64,000 nt of DNA from JANXQE01 sp035651635 (lineage in GTDB: Bacteria; Verrucomicrobiota; Verrucomicrobiia; Limisphaerales; UBA8199), in contig DASRFK010000313.1 of the NCBI GenBank assembly GCA_035651635.1, forward strand, positions 1 through 64,000, read 5' to 3'. Of the stretch, positions 54,124 through 62,634 are shown in pieces (position 1 is the stretch's first letter; each line of letters begins with the position of its first letter). A model generated the notes under the pieces. The model was not told the DNA's origin, searched no databases, and saw only the letters and a program-made list of their open reading frames with translations. The position numbers were made by a program, and so were the translations under genes.

Positions 54124-55548
54124 GTGGCCAAACCGGTCAAAACGCAATGGGATTTCGGCGAGCTGTTCCCGCCCGAAGCCACCGCCCCGTCGCGGCGGGT
54201 TTTTTCGGTCACGGAGCTGACGGCGCAGGTGCGCCGGTTGCTCGAGAAGGAAGTTGGCCAGCTCTGGGTTAGTGGCGAGATTACCAATCTCCGGGTGCAG
54301 AATTCCGGCCATATCTATTTCACGCTCAAGGACGCTGGGGCGCAGTTGAGCTGCGTGCTTTTTCGCGGCGAACTCCAGGCGGACCGCGCCGTCTTGCAGG
54401 ACGGGCGGAAGGTGACCCTGGGGGGCGGTTTGACGGTGTATGAGGCGCGGGGGCAGTACCAGTTGCGCGTGACAAGTGTCGAGTTGCAGGGAGTCGGCGC
54501 GCTGCAGATCGCTTTCGAGAAGCTCAAACAAAAGCTCAAAACCGAGGGCCTTTTCGACCCGGCACGCAAACGTCCCCTGCCGCGTTATCCTCAATGCATC
54601 GGGCTCGTCACTTCCTCGACGGGGGCGGCGATTCGGGACGTCATTCACGTGCTCCAGCGCCGCAATCCGGCGCTGAAAGTCGTCCTGGCACCGTGCCGCG
54701 TGCAGGGCGAAGGCGCGGGCGCTGAGATCGCGGCAGCCATTCGTCTGTTGAATGAATTTCACCTGAGGGAAACCAGCCGCAGTCCGGGCATCCCCTTTTT
54801 GGACCTTATCCTCGTCACCAGGGGAGGAGGCAGTCTGGAAGATCTTTGGGCCTTCAACGAAGAAATTGTGGCGCGAGCCATTTTTCATTCGGACCTTCCG
54901 GTTGTTTCCGCTGTGGGCCACGAAATCGATTTTACCATCAGCGACTTTGTAGCGGATCTGCGGGCAGCGACTCCCAGCGCCGCCGCGGAAGTCATTTCCG
55001 AAGGAGTGTTCGCCAGTTGTCAATTTGTCGCCCAGGCTCGCGAGCGCATCGACCAATTGGTTCATCGGCAGATGGACGGCAAAACCGGCCAGCTCGATCG
55101 AACGAATCAACGTTTGGCCCGGTTGCACCCGCGTCGGCGGTTCGAGGACTGGTTGCAACGCCTGGATGATTTACAGAATGGTTTGCAGCGTTGCGCCAAA
55201 CAGGGGGTGCGTCAGCAGGTCGTTTGCTGGCGCAATCTTACCGAGCGGCTGGCGCGCGTCCGTCCGGCTCTGTTACTCAAACAACGCCGCGAGATTTTCG
55301 AACAAGCCGAGTCTCGTTTTCACGAGCAAGCCGGGCACCGTTTGCGTGAACTCAAAAGCAAGCTGGGCGCCGCCGAAGCACGGTTACGCCTCCTGGGGCC
55401 CGAACAGGTCCTGTCCAGAGGCTACTCAATCACCTGGCTCGCCGATACGGGCGAGGTCGTCCGGAATGTTGACCAGGTTAGCCCGGGCCAGAGACTTAAG
55501 ACTCGCCTCAAACATGGGGAGCTGTACAGCCAGGTTGAAGAGGACTGA
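54124..55548 (+). CDS. xseA: Exodeoxyribonuclease VII large subunit
   Basis: About 474 aa from the GTG at 54,124; an ATG at 54,046 adds 26 residues that touch the MITE-like element and look non-native. It has the N-terminal OB fold (VFSVTELTAQVRRLLE, LWVSGEITNLRVQNSGHIYF) and the catalytic part with IGLVTSSTGAAIRDVIHVL, LILVTRGGGSLEDLW, AVGHEIDFTISD and RAATPSAAAE. With XseB it degrades single-stranded DNA. The small subunit gene is not adjacent. It is bracketed with the next gene by the two MITE-like copies. Confidence 0.92.
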   Translation: MAKPVKTQWDFGELFPPEATAPSRRVFSVTELTAQVRRLLEKEVGQLWVSGEITNLRVQNSGHIYFTLKDAGAQLSCVLFRGELQADRAVLQDGRKVTLGGGLTVYEARGQYQLRVTSVELQGVGALQIAFEKLKQKLKTEGLFDPARKRPLPRYPQCIGLVTSSTGAAIRDVIHVLQRRNPALKVVLAPCRVQGEGAGAEIAAAIRLLNEFHLRETSRSPGIPFLDLILVTRGGGSLEDLWAFNEEIVARAIFHSDLPVVSAVGHEIDFTISDFVADLRAATPSAAAEVISEGVFASCQFVAQARERIDQLVHRQMDGKTGQLDRTNQRLARLHPRRRFEDWLQRLDDLQNGLQRCAKQGVRQQVVCWRNLTERLARVRPALLLKQRREIFEQAESRFHEQAGHRLRELKSKLGAAEARLRLLGPEQVLSRGYSITWLADTGEVVRNVDQVSPGQRLKTRLKHGELYSQVEED

Positions 55549-55566
55549 AGCTCTCGCGCCTGTAGG

Positions 55567-57072
55567 ATGAAAATCGACTCAACACCTGATGCGTTTTCGC
55601 GCCGTGAGTTCCTTGCCGCCGGCGCCGGGTTGACCCTGGCTGCGGTGGCGCAACCCGCAGCGCTCACCGCCGCCGAAACAAGCCCCGGCCCTTCCAAGAT
55701 GATTGGCATCCAGATCGGGGCCGTGTCCTTTGTCGATGAAGGCATCGATCGGGTGTTGGACATCCTTCAGGAGAAAGGCGCGGTCAACACTCTGTTTCTG
55801 ACGACCTTCACCTATGGCCGGGGCCTGGCGGGACGCCAGATTCCCGGCCAGCCCTTTCCGGATCACGGCGCACAGGAACCAGACACCCAATTCTTTCATG
55901 GCGGCAACTATGCCACCCCGCATCCCGAGTTTTATGCCAAAACCATTCTGAAGCAGACCCGCGCTCCGGACCATGGCGAGCTCGACATCCTGGATGCGGT
56001 GCTGCCCAAAGCCAAAAAGCGTGGTCTGAAAGTTTTCTGTTCCTGTGAAGACGCTTGGCGCAGGTCCGTGCCCGGGTTCGACCAGGTGGCGGAAGTCGAT
56101 TTGAACGGTCGCAAAACCGGGACCCAATGCCTGTTCAACCCGGACGTCCGGAACTTCTGGACCGGGCTGGTGACGGACTATTGCCACTCGTACGATATTG
56201 ACGGCGTTCTCTTCTTCAACGAGCGGAATGGTCCCTTGCTCAATGCGCTCGGCGCCAGCCACGCCCAGTCCATTGAGTCCAGCCGGGTGACTTGCTTTTG
56301 CGAACATCACCGCAATGCCGCGCGTCAGCACGGCATCGATTCCGACCGCGCACACGAGGGATATCGCCGCCTCGATCAGTTCGTTCAGAAAGCGCTGACG
56401 GGCGAGCGGCCGACAGACGGGTACTTTGTTGAATTCTGGCGGTTGCTGATTGAAAACCCCGAAATCCTGGCGTGGGATCGCCTGTTTGATCTCGGCAAAC
56501 ACCAGGTTCTGGCGGAAGTGCGCGCGGCTGTTAAGGCGGTCCGTCCGGCGCTCCAGGCGGGCTTTCACATCGAGCACGTCAACTCCTTTAACCCCATTTT
56601 CCGTGCGACCAGGCGTTACTCGGATTTGGCTGATAAAGCCGATTTTTTGAAGGTCGTGGTGTACAACAATTGCGGTGGCGAACGTTACGCGCATTTCATC
56701 GACAACATCTGCTCGACTGTTTTTCGCGATGTTCCTCGCGAGGAAATGCTGCGGTTTAATAATCATTTGTTGAACTACGCCAATGAAGCGCCGCTTGGTG
56801 CCCTGCCTCAGGCCGGCCTTTCACCAGATTACGTTCGCCGTGAGACTCAACGCGCCCTGGAGGGAGTCGAGGGCAAATGCAAGGTTCTTCCTGGAATCGA
56901 TATTGGAATTCCCACCGGCCGCAACAGCCGAAAGGCGAGCCCGGATGACACCTATGCGGCGGTGGCTGCGGCACTTAAGGCCGGTGCCCAAGGGGTGATC
57001 CTCTCGCGAAAGTATTCTGAAATGCGCCTGGCCAATCTCGAAACGGCAGGGAAAGCAGTGCGGGAAGCCTGA
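55567..57072 (+). CDS. Tat-exported TIM-barrel protein, glycosidase-like
   Basis: A 501-aa protein with a twin-arginine signal (FSRREFLAAGAGLTLAAVAQP). The body resembles a (beta/alpha)8 barrel of the putative-glycosyl-hydrolase type: LDILQEKGAVNTLFLTTF, KKRGLKVFCSCEDAW, YDIDGVLFFNERNGPLL (possible catalytic Asp and Glu) and GFHIEHVNSFNPIFRA. Exact family not recognised. It starts 18 bp after xseA on the same strand. Confidence 0.72.
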   Translation: MKIDSTPDAFSRREFLAAGAGLTLAAVAQPAALTAAETSPGPSKMIGIQIGAVSFVDEGIDRVLDILQEKGAVNTLFLTTFTYGRGLAGRQIPGQPFPDHGAQEPDTQFFHGGNYATPHPEFYAKTILKQTRAPDHGELDILDAVLPKAKKRGLKVFCSCEDAWRRSVPGFDQVAEVDLNGRKTGTQCLFNPDVRNFWTGLVTDYCHSYDIDGVLFFNERNGPLLNALGASHAQSIESSRVTCFCEHHRNAARQHGIDSDRAHEGYRRLDQFVQKALTGERPTDGYFVEFWRLLIENPEILAWDRLFDLGKHQVLAEVRAAVKAVRPALQAGFHIEHVNSFNPIFRATRRYSDLADKADFLKVVVYNNCGGERYAHFIDNICSTVFRDVPREEMLRFNNHLLNYANEAPLGALPQAGLSPDYVRRETQRALEGVEGKCKVLPGIDIGIPTGRNSRKASPDDTYAAVAAALKAGAQGVILSRKYSEMRLANLETAGKAVREA

Positions 57073-57106
57073 CGATGAACCTGGTGGGGCGCGAACTGGC
57101 GGACCC

Positions 57107-57237
57107 GCGTCTTGGAGTGCGGCACTTTGCGCCGCTCTCGGAATCGAACGATTCGCGGCGCGTGCAAGGTCTCGATCGTTCGAACGTAATTCGATCCGAA
57201 AGGCGCCGCAAAGCGGCGCACTCCAAAACCTTCGGGG
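57107..57237. mobile_element. MITE-like element, copy 2 (inverted)
   Basis: About 131 bp, reverse complement of copy 1 at 53,914-54,043: shared ends GTCTTGGAGTGC and GCACTCCAAAAC, shared internal TGCAAGGTCTC and GTTCGAACG. It lies 34 bp after the stop of the Tat-exported protein gene. Confidence 0.75.
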
Positions 57238-57290
57238 TCCTTACGGTCTTATTGGGCAACCTCGAACTTCCGCCAGCGAGGCGGGCGACT

Positions 57291-58634
57291 TTACACCTCG
57301 ATGCCGTAGGCCTTGATCTTATTGTAAAGAGTCTGCCGGCCAATGCCCAGGCGCTTGGCGGTTTCCAATTTGTTGCCGCCGGTTTCCTTGAGCATCTGGA
57401 CGATGGCGTTTCGTTCCACTCCTTCGAGGAGAGTGAAATTGGTGTCGATGGATTCCTCGCCGGAAGTTCTGACTTTGGTGATCGACAGATCGGCGGAATC
57501 CACTTCGTCGCCTTCACACAGGAGCACGGCTCGCTGGACTTCGTTTTGGAGTTGGCGGACATTTCCCGGCCATTCGAACCCGGTCAGCCGCTCGATCGCG
57601 CCGGGACTGAACCCCTTGATGACGCGGTTGGCTTGAGAGGCAAAGCGCTTCAGGAAAGCGTTGGCCAGGGGCATGATGTCCTCGCGGCGCTCCCGCAGCG
57701 GCGGGAGGTACACGGAAATCGCGCTGATCCGGTAAAACAAATCCTCGCGTAGCTTGCCGTCTTTGATCGCCTCCTCCGGACGGCGATTCGTCGCGGCCAC
57801 GATCCGGCAGTTGGTTTTATAGGCCATCTTGCCGCCGACCGGCCGCACTTCCTGGTCTTGCAACACCCGGAGCAGTTTGCTTTGGGTATCGATCGGCATT
57901 TCGGAGATTTCATCCAGGAAGAGCGTTCCGCCTTCAGCCTGGCGGAAGAGGCCTTCGCGATCGCTATGCGCGCCCGTGAAAGCTCCCTTAACTGAGCCGA
58001 AGAGCTCGCTTTCGATGAGTTCGCGGGGAAGAGCGGCGCAATTAATTTTGATGATCCGGCCTTTGCTGCGCGGGCTGAAGGTGTGCACCAGGTCGGCAAT
58101 AACTTCCTTGCCGGTGCCGCTCTCGCCGGTGATCAAGACGGCGACATCGCTCGGGGCAATGCGCTCGACCGTGCGAACCAGGTCGCGCATGGCCGCGCTT
58201 TGGAAGACTGGCGATGCCGTGCCGCTCATCGTTTCGAGCGCGCGGCGCAAATTGCTGTTTTCGGCGGTCTGTTCTTTTCGCTCGAAAGCGCAGCGAACAT
58301 CGGTCAGCAATTTGGTATTCTCGAACGGTTTGGTGACGAAATTATAGGCTCCGCGTTTACCGGCTTCCACTGCCATGCTGACGTCGTCGTAGCCGGTCAG
58401 GACGATGACTTCTGTGTCGGGCCAGCGCTTCTTTAGCTGCGGCAGCAAGTCCAAACCATCCGCATCGGGCAGTTTCACGTCCAGAACGACCACATCGGGT
58501 TGCTCGGAGGACAACGCTTTCTGCAGGGCGGCGCCGGTGTCGGCCTCCGATACTTGGAATTCATCTTCGAACAGCGCGCTGAGAATGGCGCGCAGGTCGC
58601 GATCATCGTCGACTATCAGGACTTTGCCCTTCAT
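57291..58634 (-). CDS. NtrC-family sigma-54-dependent response regulator
   Basis: A 447-aa protein in three parts: receiver domain (phosphoacceptor Asp about 52, VVVLDVKLPDADG), AAA+ domain with Walker A GESGTGKE (about 170-177) and the sigma-54 contact motif GAFTGAH (about 218-224), and a Fis-type helix-turn-helix (NKLETAKRLGIGRQTLYNKIKAY). It activates RpoN-dependent genes when phosphorylated. No kinase or RpoN is adjacent, so its regulon is unknown. Confidence 0.95.
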   Translation of the reverse strand: MKGKVLIVDDDRDLRAILSALFEDEFQVSEADTGAALQKALSSEQPDVVVLDVKLPDADGLDLLPQLKKRWPDTEVIVLTGYDDVSMAVEAGKRGAYNFVTKPFENTKLLTDVRCAFERKEQTAENSNLRRALETMSGTASPVFQSAAMRDLVRTVERIAPSDVAVLITGESGTGKEVIADLVHTFSPRSKGRIIKINCAALPRELIESELFGSVKGAFTGAHSDREGLFRQAEGGTLFLDEISEMPIDTQSKLLRVLQDQEVRPVGGKMAYKTNCRIVAATNRRPEEAIKDGKLREDLFYRISAISVYLPPLRERREDIMPLANAFLKRFASQANRVIKGFSPGAIERLTGFEWPGNVRQLQNEVQRAVLLCEGDEVDSADLSITKVRTSGEESIDTNFTLLEGVERNAIVQMLKETGGNKLETAKRLGIGRQTLYNKIKAYGIEV

Positions 58635-58651
58635 AAATAAGTTTTAGCTGC

Positions 58652-59410
58652 TCAACGCGCACACGCTCGCGCAAACGCCTGAAAAATCGCCCGGTGCGCC
58701 GGATAGCGATCGAACAGGCGCTCGGGGTGAAACTGCACGCTCAGCAGGAACGGCAGCCAATGAGATCCCCCGGGCTTCAATTCCAACGCCTCAACCATTC
58801 CGTCATCGCTGACAGCCGTCACCCGCAGGCCGGAAGCAATCCGGGCGACGCCCTGATGATGCGTGCTGTTCACGCCTAGCTTGAGCCCGCCGGTTATCTT
58901 GGCCACTAACGAACCGGGTGTCAATCGCACATCGTGGACCACCTCGTTTCGTTCCTGGTTGCGGCCGTGAGCCAAGGATTTGCGGCGCTGCTGGGGAATG
59001 TCCGCTACGAGGGTCCCGCCCAGCGCCACATTCAGGATTTGATGGCCTCGACAAATGGCCAGCAACGGTTTGCGTTGGCGGAAGGCTTCGTCGATGAGCA
59101 GTACTTCTCTAAGATCGCGCTCTCCCGAATCGGGCGTGACGTTCACGGTTCTGCTGACCGGCGCTGGCAAACGCCCGTTGTAAAGCCTTGGGTCAACGTC
59201 ATCCCCTCCAGTAAGCATGACCCCGTCGCACCTGGCCACGCATTGCGCGATAAACTTGCGATCAATGGAAGGCGCCAGTGCCATCGGCAAGGCTCCTGCG
59301 TCGCTCAGTGCCTCGGCATAGCGTGCCGAGAGGCTGATGGACCTGTCCTGATGCTCCTTGCCTTCGCTCTCAATGTCGGGCGAAACCAGGATCATGGGTG
59401 CTGGCGGCAT
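58652..59410 (-). CDS. Class I glutamine amidotransferase-like hydrolase (peptidase C26)
   Basis: A 252-aa protein with the C26 nucleophile motif LLAICRGHQILNVALGG (Cys about 120) and the catalytic His in FLLSVQFHPERLF. It resembles PuuD-type gamma-glutamyl-GABA hydrolases and related gamma-glutamyl peptidases. It lies 17 bp after the NtrC-type regulator on the same strand but in front of it in transcription order. Confidence 0.85.
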   Translation of the reverse strand: MPPAPMILVSPDIESEGKEHQDRSISLSARYAEALSDAGALPMALAPSIDRKFIAQCVARCDGVMLTGGDDVDPRLYNGRLPAPVSRTVNVTPDSGERDLREVLLIDEAFRQRKPLLAICRGHQILNVALGGTLVADIPQQRRKSLAHGRNQERNEVVHDVRLTPGSLVAKITGGLKLGVNSTHHQGVARIASGLRVTAVSDDGMVEALELKPGGSHWLPFLLSVQFHPERLFDRYPAHRAIFQAFARACAR

Positions 59411-59491
59411 GTGAAAACTCTAATCGCCGAAGGTGCGTGTGTCACCAAAGATCGGGCCCCCGGCATGGTGATCGGGCTCAGTTCGGATGCG

Positions 59492-59553
59492 CCGGAAGGC
59501 CGAAATCCGAAGGCCGAAGCTCGAGAGAAGACCGAAGCCCGAAATCCGAAATC
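59492..59553. repeat. Heptad repeat, CCGAA core
   Basis: Units such as GCCGAAA, TCCGAAG, GCCGAAG, then irregular units and CCCGAAA, TCCGAAA in the spacer before the amidotransferase-like gene. Same family as the repeats at 47,943 and 48,195. Confidence 0.7.
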
Positions 59554-59605
59554 GCGGGCCGGTCGTCTGAGGCAAGCCCGGGTATGACTCAGAATAGGTG
59601 CCCCT

Positions 59606-59623
59606 GGCCGCCTTAAGGCGGCC
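59606..59623. repeat. Perfect 18-bp palindrome
   Basis: GGCCGCCTTAAGGCGGCC reads the same on both strands. It lies between the heptad repeat and a small gene and could be a hairpin repeat or protein site. Confidence 0.6.
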
Positions 59624-59645
59624 CTCTAAACTACGGCGGAGGCTC

Positions 59646-59924
59646 TCAATCAACCTGGGCCTCTGGAAACCGCTCGCGGATGGACTTTTTAACGCGGCCT
59701 TCCTCTTCCGGGCGTAATCGACGCCGGTTGATCCGCCGCTTTACGGCATCTAATAGCTCCAGCCAATCCTCCAAGGGTGGCTCGGGAACGGCTTGCCACT
59801 GGTCATAGCGCTTTTGCCTGGCGTAAAACAACCAGGCGCCGCCCACGTGTTGAGCGTACACCTGGAGATCCTCCCCCTCTTCGGTCACGCGTTTCCAGCT
59901 GATTTCGGCTTTTGGCACGGGCAA
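59646..59924 (-). CDS. Small hypothetical protein next to ispF
   Basis: A 92-aa soluble protein with strands then helices (ISWKRVTEEGEDLQVYAQHVG, WLFYARQKRYDQWQ) and a basic helical end (DAVKRRINRRRLRPEEEGRVKK). No motif I can name. Its start lies 1 bp after the ispF stop, so it is very probably co-translated. Confidence 0.65.
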   Translation of the reverse strand: MPVPKAEISWKRVTEEGEDLQVYAQHVGGAWLFYARQKRYDQWQAVPEPPLEDWLELLDAVKRRINRRRLRPEEEGRVKKSIRERFPEAQVD

Positions 59925-59925
59925 T

Positions 59926-60408
59926 TCAGACCGCAGGCAGGTCTACACCGGCAACCGCCATGGCCGCAATCCCTTCCTCACGCCCGATAAAGCCGAGGTG
60001 TTCATTCGTAGTGGCTTTGATGCCGACCCGCTGCTGATTGATGCCCAAGGCCTCAGCAATATTGAATTTCATCTTCTGCACGAACGGATAAACCTTCGGG
60101 GCCTGCGCCACCAGGGTGGCGTCCAGGTTGACCAATTTGCCTTCACGCAAGGCGATTAATCGAGCGGCCTCTTGCAAAAAGACACGGCTGGACGCACCGC
60201 GCCAGCGCGGATCCGTGTTGGGAAAGAAGTGGCCGATGTCGGGTTCGCCCAGGGCTCCCAAAATCGCGTCGCAAATGGCGTGCATCAGCACGTCGGCATC
60301 CGAATGGCCTTCCAGCCCTTTGGCATGTTCAATCTCCACGCCGCCCAGAATGAGCTTGCGGCCTTGTACTAGAGCATGAACATCGTACCCAATGCCAACG
60401 TGGACCAT
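59926..60408 (-). CDS. ispF: 2-C-methyl-D-erythritol 2,4-cyclodiphosphate synthase
   Basis: A 160-aa protein with metal-binding GYDVHAL (Asp about 9, His about 11) and LEGHSDADVLMHAICDAILGALGEPDIGHFFP, the IspF signature, plus VGIKATTNEHLGFIGREEGIAA at the end. It closes the cyclodiphosphate ring in the MEP pathway to isoprenoids. The hypothetical 92-aa gene follows 1 bp away. Confidence 0.96.
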   Translation of the reverse strand: MVHVGIGYDVHALVQGRKLILGGVEIEHAKGLEGHSDADVLMHAICDAILGALGEPDIGHFFPNTDPRWRGASSRVFLQEAARLIALREGKLVNLDATLVAQAPKVYPFVQKMKFNIAEALGINQQRVGIKATTNEHLGFIGREEGIAAMAVAGVDLPAV

Positions 60409-60595
60409 GCGGATCTCCTATTTGCGGCAGCGCAGCGCCTGGGACCCTGAGCCACAATCGCCGCCAGCATTCCGTGTCTGCGGTTCGAGAATCCGGCAGT
60501 GAGTGCGAGTTCTTCGTCTCAGGTTCATGGCCAAACTATAGAGAGGGCGGCGGGTTACACCAAGTCGATTATCCGTCGGGTGATTGGAAGTGTCC

Positions 60596-61798
60596 TTAAG
60601 CGGCAGAACTGGCGCCAGCGGGTGGTGGCGCGGCGAGCGGCAGTGTGAAGTAGAAGCTCGCGCCGCGCCCAAGTTCACTTTTGGCCCAGACACGGCCGCC
60701 ATGACCCAGGATGATATGCTTCACGATGGAAAGTCCGAGGCCGGTCCCCCCTTGTTCGCGCGAACGAGCTTTATCTACCCGATAAAAACGTTCAAAAATG
60801 CGCTCCAGCGACTCGGGCGGGATTCCCGGGCCGTCGTCCTCGACTGAGACCTCGACCTGATCGGGCCCCAGCGGACGAGTGTGCAGGGTAACCGTGCCGT
60901 TGAGGCGCCCGTATTTGATGGCATTGTCGACCAGGTTGCAAAGCACCTGCTCGAGCCGGGCGGAGTCTGCCCGGACGCTCAGCTCGGGAATCGCGTCAAT
61001 CAGCTTCATTTGTTTCGTGGCGGCGGGTGACTTGAAATCGCCCAGGACTTTCTCACTCAAGGCGCGCAAGGAAACCGACTGAAGATTGAGTTGAACCCGA
61101 CCGGATTCCAGCTCGGAAATCGTCAGGAGATCCTCGATCAGAAGTCGCAATCTTTCCGCGTTACGATCGATTGTTTGCAGGAATTTGGCAGTGACTTCGG
61201 GGTTATCCTTGGCGCCTTCGAGTAACGTTTCTACGTAGCCCTTAATCAAAGAGAGCGGGGTGCGCAGTTCGTGGCTGACGTTGGCGACGAATTCCTGGCG
61301 CGTGCGCTCCAACTGCTTGAGCCGGGTCAAATCGTGAAATACCAGAATTGTGCCGTAGCGTCGTCCTTGGATGTCGAACAGGGCCGCGCCGTTCACCTGC
61401 AGCCACAGTTCGCTCGGACGCGAAAGCTTCAACTCCCGGCCGAGCACCTGTTTTTCTGTGCCGAGCACTTCAACCACTTCAGTCAGTTCATGCAGCCGGA
61501 GCGCCTCCATGATTGTGCGCGAGCGGATATCGGTCGTTATGCCAAAAAGCCGAATGCACGCCCGGTTGGCCAATTGCACCCGGCCGGAGTCGTCCAGCAG
61601 CAGCAAGCCCTCGGCCATGCTGTCGAAGAGGGCCTCTTGTTGTTGCTGCTGTTGTTGGCTGGTCCGCGCCTGCATCTCCTCCAGCTTGCGCAATCGCCCG
61701 TCAGCCTCGGCCTGGATCTGGCGCACCCGGTTCCTCCACCAAATCTGCAATGCGCCCGCGCCGAGCAACACTGCCACTGTGAGCACGGGCCAGATCAT
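60596..61798 (-). CDS. phoR: PhoR-like sensor histidine kinase
   Basis: About 400 aa from the ATG at 61,798 (MIWPVLTVAVLLGAGALQIWW); the longer frame to 61,936 would overlap the regulator. One membrane helix, a short coiled coil with a run of seven Gln, a PAS domain (ALFDSMAEGLLLLDDSGRV), an HisKA box with H176 in FVANVSHELRTPLSLIKGY and an HATPase with VLCNLVDNAIKYG and GGTGLGLSIVKHI. Layout fits PhoR, the phosphate-sensing kinase. Paired with phoB. Confidence 0.9.
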   Translation of the reverse strand: MIWPVLTVAVLLGAGALQIWWRNRVRQIQAEADGRLRKLEEMQARTSQQQQQQQEALFDSMAEGLLLLDDSGRVQLANRACIRLFGITTDIRSRTIMEALRLHELTEVVEVLGTEKQVLGRELKLSRPSELWLQVNGAALFDIQGRRYGTILVFHDLTRLKQLERTRQEFVANVSHELRTPLSLIKGYVETLLEGAKDNPEVTAKFLQTIDRNAERLRLLIEDLLTISELESGRVQLNLQSVSLRALSEKVLGDFKSPAATKQMKLIDAIPELSVRADSARLEQVLCNLVDNAIKYGRLNGTVTLHTRPLGPDQVEVSVEDDGPGIPPESLERIFERFYRVDKARSREQGGTGLGLSIVKHIILGHGGRVWAKSELGRGASFYFTLPLAAPPPAGASSAA

Positions 61799-61829
61799 GG
61801 ACTCTTGAGCGCCGAAGCGCCGGCGGTTT

Positions 61830-62534
61830 TCACCGCGTCTCGGCTTCGACAAATCGATAACCAACCCCACGCACGGTGTCGAGGTATTTGGCCGCCGGGC
61901 CAAGTTTCTCGCGCAGTCGGCGCATGTGAGTGTCAACCGTGCGCGTATCGATCAGGCTGTTGTATTCCCATACGTCCCGCAGTAATTGTTCGCGTGACTG
62001 CACCCGGCCGCGTCGCTGCGCCAGAACCGTCAGCAATTTGAACTCGGTCGCCGTCAGGTCCACCTGTTTTCCCTTCCAGCTTACCAGGTGCCGCGGCGAA
62101 TCAATCACCAGGTCCCCGAATTTGTAAGTATCCGCTTCTTCCGTGGTTGCCCGCCCGCGCTGGAGAATCTTCTTAATCCGCAAGACCAGCTCGCGCGGGC
62201 TGAACGGCTTGGTCATGTAGTCATCAGCCCCAAGCTCCAACCCGAGGATCCGATCGATTTCGGCAGCTTTGGCCGTGACCATGACGATCGGGACCGCCGA
62301 CGTCGCGGGGTCGCGCCGCAGCATTTTGCAAACTTCCAGCCCGTCCACTTCCGGTAACATCAGGTCCAGGACGATCAGGCTGGGCAGAGCGGAGTGCGCC
62401 TTTTTCAGCGCTTCTGCGCCGTCGGCGGCGGTAACCACCTCGAAACCGCTTTGTTTGAGATTGAATTCAACCAGCTCCACCGCTTCTGGCTCATCGTCCA
62501 CCACGAGGATTTTTGGTCGCACGCTCACTTGCAT
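61830..62534 (-). CDS. phoB: PhoB-like response regulator
   Basis: A 234-aa OmpR/PhoB regulator: Asp about 57 in LIVLDLMLPEVDGLEV, Thr in VPIVMVTAKA, Lys in MTKPFSPRELVL, and a winged helix (LTATEFKLLTVLAQRRGRVQS, VDTHMRRLREKLG). PhoR follows 31 bp after its stop. Four 11-bp Pho-box repeats lie 30-73 bp before its start, so it probably controls itself. Confidence 0.92.
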   Translation of the reverse strand: MQVSVRPKILVVDDEPEAVELVEFNLKQSGFEVVTAADGAEALKKAHSALPSLIVLDLMLPEVDGLEVCKMLRRDPATSAVPIVMVTAKAAEIDRILGLELGADDYMTKPFSPRELVLRIKKILQRGRATTEEADTYKFGDLVIDSPRHLVSWKGKQVDLTATEFKLLTVLAQRRGRVQSREQLLRDVWEYNSLIDTRTVDTHMRRLREKLGPAAKYLDTVRGVGYRFVEAETR

Positions 62535-62563
62535 AGCATTTAGGTGGCAAGTGGGACAAGGCG

Positions 62564-62607
62564 CAGTTTGTTACAGCGGAGTGACGCTTGGGTTACTATC
62601 TGGTAAC
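62564..62607 (-). promoter_or_regulatory. Pho box of four 11-bp direct repeats
   Basis: Read on the minus strand, four contiguous 11-bp units open with GTTACC, GTAACC, GTCACT and GTAACA, exactly in register. This is the spacing of PhoB half-sites. The block ends 30 bp before phoB. Confidence 0.7.
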
Positions 62608-62634
62608 CGCGCTCGTGCCCGGACTTTGGAAGCC

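Noticed and set aside
61641..61661. Run of CAG/CAA codons in phoR (seven Gln)
   Set aside because: Considered as an expanding repeat, but it is an ordinary short poly-Gln linker between membrane helix and PAS domain.
61799..61936. Upstream part of the PhoR frame
   Set aside because: Overlaps the phoB end and precedes the membrane helix that starts at the 61,798 ATG.
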